Shown here: positions 6,818-10,669 of the stretch, piece after piece
How the letters are laid out: every line of letters starts with the position of its first letter
Position numbering within the stretch: the first letter of the stretch is position 1
DNA from: Desulfobacterales bacterium
GTDB lineage: Bacteria > Desulfobacterota > Desulfobacteria > Desulfobacterales > Desulfosalsimonadaceae
NCBI GenBank assembly: GCA_007127175.1
Contig: SKZX01000129.1
Span: 1-10,669 of the forward strand
Length of the DNA: 10,669 nucleotides
Reading direction: 5' to 3'
The notes under the pieces: model-generated
What the model was told of the DNA's origin: nothing
Database searches by the model: none
What the model saw: only the letters and a program-made list of their open reading frames with translations
Position numbers and translations under genes: made by a program

Positions 6818-6830
6818 AAACAGCATGCCA
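6815..6830 (-). promoter_or_regulatory. Sigma54 (-24/-12) promoter for the stand-alone receiver gene
   Basis: The minus strand reads TGGCAT-GCTGT-TTGCT, with GG at 6829-6828 and GC at 6817-6816 in the exact sigma54 spacing. The predicted start near 6804 gives a ~39-nt leader. It shares TGGCATGC and TTGCTTT with the promoter at 4739-4754. Confidence 0.8.
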
Positions 6831-6937
6831 TCATCGTAAACAAGAGCCCATCTATTTGTTTTAACTTTAAATTTTTACTTTTCCAGCTATAGGGGTATTG
6901 TTTTTGATTGTTTTTCAAGGGAAAAGCGCCGTATTTT

Positions 6938-6952
6938 TTTACACCCTGTAAA
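6938..6952. promoter_or_regulatory. Palindrome TTTACA-CCC-TGTAAA, possible activator site
   Basis: Perfect 6-bp arms with a 3-bp spacer, centred about 140 bp upstream of the predicted receiver transcription start, a typical enhancer distance for NtrC-type activators. It also lies just past the end of the NtrC-type gene, but no U-tract follows in that direction, so a terminator is unlikely. Confidence 0.35.
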
Positions 6953-6980
6953 CAATGATGCGCTCGTATGCTCAATGACT

Positions 6981-8444
6981 TTAGGTCAGAGGAGGCCCAT
7001 CCTGCTCTTTCACGCGCGTTTCAAGAGAAAGCCTGTATTTTTCGATTTTCGACTGAAGCGTGGGACGGGTCAGTCCCAGCAGCTTTGCCGCCCGGCTGCG
7101 GTTGCCGTCGGTCATCTGAAGCGCCTCACCGATGATGATGCCGCCAAAATGGTCCATCATGAAATTGAACATATCCGGGTGGCTGCCGGCGGACAGGGTT
7201 TCATGGACCCATTGCCGGACGGCCGCCGCCATATCCGGGGGCCCGTCCGGAACCGTGTCGGCTGCGTGGGGCTTCCCGCCCGATGACAGCGCCTGGCTGA
7301 CCGCCTCCGGGCGTATGGGGTACCCGCGGCTGAAAATAAGCGCTTTTTTTATGATATTGCCCAGCTCACGGACATTTCCGGGCCAGTCATAGACATCGAA
7401 CAGCCGGACGGCTTCCCGGCTGATACCGGGATTATCCATTTTCATCTCATGGGCGTACATGGCCAGAAAATAATCGCACAGCAGGGGGATATCCCCTTTT
7501 CGTTCGCGCAGGGGGGGCAGCTCGATCGTGACCACCTTCAACCGGTAGTACAGGTCATCCCGGAACATCTCTGCTTCTATGGCCCTTTCCAGGTTGCGGT
7601 TGGTCGCCGCGATAATACGAACATCCACCGGGACCGGGCTGTACCCCCCGAGGCGCTCGATGCTGCGCTCCTGCAGGAGCCGAAGGATCTTCGCCTGTAC
7701 CGGCAGCGGCATATCCCCTATTTCGTCAAGGAAGACGGTCCCGCCGTTCGCCTGCTCGATCTTTCCCACCCGCCGGCCGGCCGCCCCGGTGAACGCGCCC
7801 TTTTCATATCCGAAAAGCTCGGATTCCAGGAGCGTTTCCGGTATGGCGACGCAGTTGATCACCAGAAAGGGCTTTTGCGCCCGGCTGCTGTGCTGATAAA
7901 GGGCCCGGGCCACCAACTCCTTTCCGGTCCCGGACTCGCCGCGCACCAGCACCGTGGCATCCGTTGCGGCCACGCGGCCGATGGCCTTGTAAACGGCCTG
8001 CATGGCCTCGCTCTTTCCGATGAGGGCATCGGCTTCGAAACTGCCCGGGACGGCGTTCATCCGCACCCGGGATCGCATCACCCGGCCGGCCTCAAGCGCC
8101 TGGGTGATCAGTTCCAGCATCTCCGGGATGTCAAACGGCTTGAGGATATAATCAAATGCCCCCTGCTTTGTGGCCTCTATGGCCGTCTCCGTGGTGCCAA
8201 AAGCCGTCATAATGATCACGGGCAGCCGTGCATCCGCTTCCCGAATTTTTGCAAAGGCCTCCATGCCGCTGATCCCCGGCAGCCGGACATCCATAATCAC
8301 AAGATCGGGCGCCCTGTCAGCCACTGCGGCAATGGCCGCCTCCCCGGATGATGCCGTCCGCACCGTGTAGCCTTCCTCGATCAGCAGGCGTTCAAAACTG
8401 TCCAGCAGGCTCCTGTCGTCGTCTACAATCAGTATTTCACTCAT
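6981..8444 (-). CDS. NtrC-family sigma54-dependent response regulator (REC-AAA+-Fis HTH)
   Basis: 487 residues. The receiver domain (1-~118) has the acidic cluster DDD (8-10), phospho-acceptor Asp52, Thr80 and Lys102 followed by Pro. The AAA+ domain (~140-372) carries Walker A GESGTGKE (169-176), the sigma54-contacting GAFTGA loop (216-221), Walker B GTVFLDEIGD (235-244) and the RLKVVTIELPPLRER segment (301-315). A Fis-type helix-turn-helix (~440-475, NRSRAAKLLGLTRPTLQSKI) ends the protein. An extra segment at ~385-440 lengthens the linker before the DNA-binding domain. The start at 8444 overlaps the kinase stop by 8 nt (ATGAGTGA) and begins exactly at the receiver fold (MSEILIVDDD); the longer ATG at 8465 has no ribosome site. 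It is the cognate partner of the kinase upstream. The two sigma54-type promoters in this window are its most likely nearby targets; that link is inference. Confidence 0.96.
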   Translation of the reverse strand: MSEILIVDDDRSLLDSFERLLIEEGYTVRTASSGEAAIAAVADRAPDLVIMDVRLPGISGMEAFAKIREADARLPVIIMTAFGTTETAIEATKQGAFDYILKPFDIPEMLELITQALEAGRVMRSRVRMNAVPGSFEADALIGKSEAMQAVYKAIGRVAATDATVLVRGESGTGKELVARALYQHSSRAQKPFLVINCVAIPETLLESELFGYEKGAFTGAAGRRVGKIEQANGGTVFLDEIGDMPLPVQAKILRLLQERSIERLGGYSPVPVDVRIIAATNRNLERAIEAEMFRDDLYYRLKVVTIELPPLRERKGDIPLLCDYFLAMYAHEMKMDNPGISREAVRLFDVYDWPGNVRELGNIIKKALIFSRGYPIRPEAVSQALSSGGKPHAADTVPDGPPDMAAAVRQWVHETLSAGSHPDMFNFMMDHFGGIIIGEALQMTDGNRSRAAKLLGLTRPTLQSKIEKYRLSLETRVKEQDGPPLT

Positions 8445-9948
8445 TGTTCTGAATATCCCGGACAATGGGGAGCATCACGGCAACTGAAGCGCCTTCCCCC
8501 CCGGTTGATTCAAAGGTCATGGAACCGCCGTGCTCGGTCACAATCCGTGCGGCCGTAAAAAGTCCCAACCCCGTTCCGTCGGGCTTGGTCGTATAAAAAG
8601 GCTCCATAACCAGGTTCAGGGCCGCTTCGGGAATGCCCGGACCGCTGTCCGAAAAAACGACCCGAACCACGGGACCGATTTCTTCATCAACGGCTTTGTG
8701 CCCCGAGATAATGATGCGCCCGCCGTCGGCCATGGCTTCACAGGCATTGATGATCAGGTTGACGAAAACCTCCTTGATCAGGTCCGCGTCCGCAGGAACA
8801 AAGGGAAGACCGTCCTCCATTTGCCGTAATGCCTCAACGTCGCTGTGCTCAAGGCGGTACCGGAGCAGCTCCAGGGCCATGTCCACGATCCCGGCAATAT
8901 CGACATACTGCTTCCTGAGCTTGTGGGGTCTGGAAAACTCGAGAAAATTCCGCAGGATCGTGTCCAGGCGGCGCATCTCCTCGGCCACGACCGCCAGGTC
9001 GTCTTCCTGCTTCGGCGTCATTTCCAGGTTTCGCTGGAGGGAAAAAAGCCGCATATTGATTGACGTCATGGGGTTTCTTATGCTGTGGGCCACTTCGGTT
9101 GCAAGGTTTCCCACCAGGGCCATTTTTTCGGCGTTCATCAGGAGGCTCTTGCTGTGCTTCAGCTCCATCCGGCTGTTTTCTATATCGCTTACAAGGTCCC
9201 TGACGCGCCTGCCCAGCGCCGTGACCTCGTTTTCCGGATAGCCGCCCCCGGTTTCGCTTCTTGTCATTCCGGCGATCCGGCGAATGGGTCCGATCACGTG
9301 GCGCAGCAGCAGAAACCCAAAAACGCCAAGAAGCATAAGGGATAAGGCCAGAAACGACAAAACCGCGGTATTTGCCCGGGCCGTCTGCTTCCGGCTGTCT
9401 TCCATGATCGCTGATATCTTCTTATCAACCCGTTCGCCGTAATCGTTCACCATGCCATTCAGCTCGAAAAACAACGCCCGCACTTCCCAATGCATCATTT
9501 CTCCGCGCGTCCGCTCGCCGATGCCATACAGTCGGATCACCTCGTCTTTTTTCCGGATATAGGATTCGTTTTTTCCCCTTATCATGTCCAGGGCGAGCCG
9601 GTGCGCCGGGTCGGTGTCCACTTGATATGCCGTTTCAAGCCGAGTGGTAAAAGCGTTCCGGTAAAAATCGAGTTCACGGAGCCATTTGGGATCTGAATCG
9701 AGGTAATAATACGTGGCAAACCCTTTGTGGTTTGCAAGGGCGCTCTGCATTTCAAGGGCCGCTGCCCGGGCCGCCATGCCGCTGGAAATGAGATGGTCAA
9801 GGAGGCGCTGGGAAGAAACCGCCTGCCAAATGGAAACAAATCCCATTGCCAGTATGATAAGCGACAATACCGCCAGATGGATCATTATCCGGGATGAAAG
9901 CCCCACCCGGGACCCCATGGGTATCTGCCCCCGGATACCCTTACTCAT
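8437..9948 (-). CDS. Membrane sensor histidine kinase, NtrB/ZraS-like, partner of the NtrC-type regulator
   Basis: 503 residues. Membrane segments at ~21-43 and ~194-216 enclose a ~150-residue, helix-rich, charged periplasmic domain (44-193) with no motif I recognise; it resembles four-helix-bundle sensor domains. A HAMP-like stretch follows (~217-265). The HisKA motif is AHSIRNPMTSI with His288, the form typical of kinases paired with NtrC-type regulators. The ATPase domain has NLIINACEAM (Asn401), DSGPGIP (Asp434), a YTTK lid segment and GTGLGL (458-463). The ATG at 9948 overlaps the thioesterase stop as ATGA, which supports this start through translational coupling; an ATG ten codons later is a weaker alternative. 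Its 3' end overlaps the regulator by 8 nt. Position next to a thioesterase hints at an acyl or organic-acid related signal, but the ligand is unknown. Confidence 0.95.
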   Translation of the reverse strand: MSKGIRGQIPMGSRVGLSSRIMIHLAVLSLIILAMGFVSIWQAVSSQRLLDHLISSGMAARAAALEMQSALANHKGFATYYYLDSDPKWLRELDFYRNAFTTRLETAYQVDTDPAHRLALDMIRGKNESYIRKKDEVIRLYGIGERTRGEMMHWEVRALFFELNGMVNDYGERVDKKISAIMEDSRKQTARANTAVLSFLALSLMLLGVFGFLLLRHVIGPIRRIAGMTRSETGGGYPENEVTALGRRVRDLVSDIENSRMELKHSKSLLMNAEKMALVGNLATEVAHSIRNPMTSINMRLFSLQRNLEMTPKQEDDLAVVAEEMRRLDTILRNFLEFSRPHKLRKQYVDIAGIVDMALELLRYRLEHSDVEALRQMEDGLPFVPADADLIKEVFVNLIINACEAMADGGRIIISGHKAVDEEIGPVVRVVFSDSGPGIPEAALNLVMEPFYTTKPDGTGLGLFTAARIVTEHGGSMTFESTGGEGASVAVMLPIVRDIQNNE

Positions 9949-10669
9949 GAGACTGCCTGGCGCAGTTGGGCAATCTGCCGGGATATCGCCACCAGCTCAC
10001 CGGCTTCATCCCAGATCTCACCATCCTCCTCCAGGAGGCCGCAATTGATAAACCGCGTGACAAAACGGCATTTCAGCCACCGGGTTCGGGGGACATTTCT
10101 GATGTTGATGGAGATTTCCAGGGTGGGCACCCATGCGACCATGCCCTGGCTGGCCAGCACTGCCGGGGGAAATGCGTCCGCGGCCAGGGCAACGGAACAA
10201 TAATCATAGGGACGCGGCTTTTTGAAGGAAAACCACCCCTTGATTTCGGAAACCGGGCTCAACCGGTTTTCCATCCACCCGGCACAGGACGGGTCCAAGC
10301 GCACGTCCGCGTTGTCATAGAGGGTATATCCCGGAATCTTCGGGAACTGAACGCATTCTTCCGGTGGGAGCATGTCCGGTGGCGCCTGTTCGTAGCGCCT
10401 GAGAAGGCAGTTATCGATTTCGTCGGCAAAGGTCGCCAGCATCCGCATCTTTTCCCGTCCCTGCTGGATCAACCGGGCCTCCATGCGGCAAAACTGTTTT
10501 GAACAGGCGATTTCCCAGGTCGACAGGTCCGCCTGGCCGGGCCCGCAACGGGAAATGAAGTTGGCCGTCAAAACTGGGGTTTGATTTTTGTGGCTGGATT
10601 GAAGAAGGCCGGCCGTTGCAATGGCCACCAGGTACCCGCCGTTTGGCGTCCCGTTGATCGACCAGTCCC
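9945..10669 (-). CDS. Acyl-CoA thioesterase-like protein (tandem hotdog, 4HBT_3/TesB-like), 5' end cut by window edge
   Basis: 240 residues are visible; the frame is open to the window edge, beginning with DWSINGTPNGGYLVAIA, a typical near-N-terminal hotdog motif of the thioesterase-like superfamily. The family is usually ~260-285 residues, so perhaps 20-40 residues are missing. The C-terminal hotdog shows VPTLEISINIRNVPRTRWLKCRF and the family signature EEDGEIWDEAGELVAISRQ near the end. It would hydrolyse acyl-CoA to free acid and CoA, or at least bind acyl-CoA; the substrate is not predictable. The GTG at 10628 is an internal codon, not the start. The stop overlaps the kinase ATG (ATGA), so this gene leads, or lies within, the kinase-regulator operon. 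Such thioesterases are metabolic enzymes, so coupling to a two-component system is notable. Confidence 0.88.
   Translation of the reverse strand, partial: DWSINGTPNGGYLVAIATAGLLQSSHKNQTPVLTANFISRCGPGQADLSTWEIACSKQFCRMEARLIQQGREKMRMLATFADEIDNCLLRRYEQAPPDMLPPEECVQFPKIPGYTLYDNADVRLDPSCAGWMENRLSPVSEIKGWFSFKKPRPYDYCSVALAADAFPPAVLASQGMVAWVPTLEISINIRNVPRTRWLKCRFVTRFINCGLLEEDGEIWDEAGELVAISRQIAQLRQAVS

Larger units (their letters stand above)
6766..6980 (-). other. 215-bp AT-rich regulatory region before the receiver gene
   Basis: It contains the receiver promoter, a perfect 12-bp inverted repeat, three ATGCCATCA repeats on the plus strand (6794, 6802, 6825) and an upstream palindrome (6938-6952). 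No gene is visible. No clear terminator for the NtrC-type operon is seen, so read-through into the receiver gene is possible. Confidence 0.6.

Noticed and set aside
6938..6952. TTTACA-CCC-TGTAAA as an intrinsic terminator of the NtrC-type operon
   Set aside because: In the minus-strand transcript the stem is followed by A residues, not U, and the stem is short and AU-rich.
7449..8351. 300-codon plus-strand open frame opposite the NtrC-type gene
   Set aside because: It lies wholly antisense to a regulator with unmistakable REC and AAA+ motifs. Its protein is rich in Gly/His/Arg without domains, typical of a shadow frame in GC-rich DNA.
10626..10628. GTG at 10628 as start of the thioesterase
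   Set aside because: The reading frame continues upstream to the window edge with a conserved hotdog motif (DWSINGTPNGGYL), so the true start is outside the window.

Overview
The window looks like chromosomal DNA from a moderately GC-rich, Gram-negative bacterium. I would guess an anaerobic deltaproteobacterium (Desulfobacterota, Desulfosarcina/Desulfococcus-like). The guess rests on the gene mix: a sigma54 enhancer-binding regulator, several membrane histidine kinases, and an ADP-forming acyl-CoA synthetase fused to an acetyltransferase. No ribosomal or other marker gene is present, so the taxonomy is inference. I see no mobile elements, tRNA or rRNA genes, or CRISPR arrays.

Layout. All genes but one are on the minus strand; read in their own direction from right to left they are as follows. 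(i) An apparent operon 10669-6981 whose genes overlap by a few bases: a 5'-truncated hotdog acyl-CoA thioesterase, a two-membrane-segment histidine kinase, and an NtrC-type response regulator with an intact GAFTGA loop. (ii) After a 215-bp AT-rich gap, a stand-alone receiver-domain protein (6765-6394). (iii) On the plus strand, a Na+/Ca2+-exchanger-family antiporter (5164-6141). (iv) After a 569-bp divergent intergenic region, a 903-residue NDP-forming acyl-CoA synthetase with a C-terminal GNAT domain (4594-1883). It is followed by a six-membrane-segment GAF histidine kinase (1718-1), cut by the window edge.

The main discovery is a pair of near-identical minus-strand sigma54-type (-24/-12) promoters. 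One is before the acyl-CoA synthetase gene (4754-4739, TGGCATGCATATTGCT) and one before the receiver gene (6830-6815, TGGCATGCTGTTTGCT). Similarity continues past the -12 box into a shared ATT(G/C)ATGGCA motif. Each promoter also has an inverted repeat centred about 17 nt downstream of the -12 GC. With the sigma54 activator encoded next door, this suggests one local circuit: thioesterase-linked kinase, then NtrC-type regulator, then sigma54 promoters driving the acyl-CoA synthetase/acetyltransferase (and probably the GAF kinase) and the small receiver. The proteins at both ends handle acyl-CoA, so a role in acyl-CoA or organic-acid homeostasis is a reasonable but untested inference.
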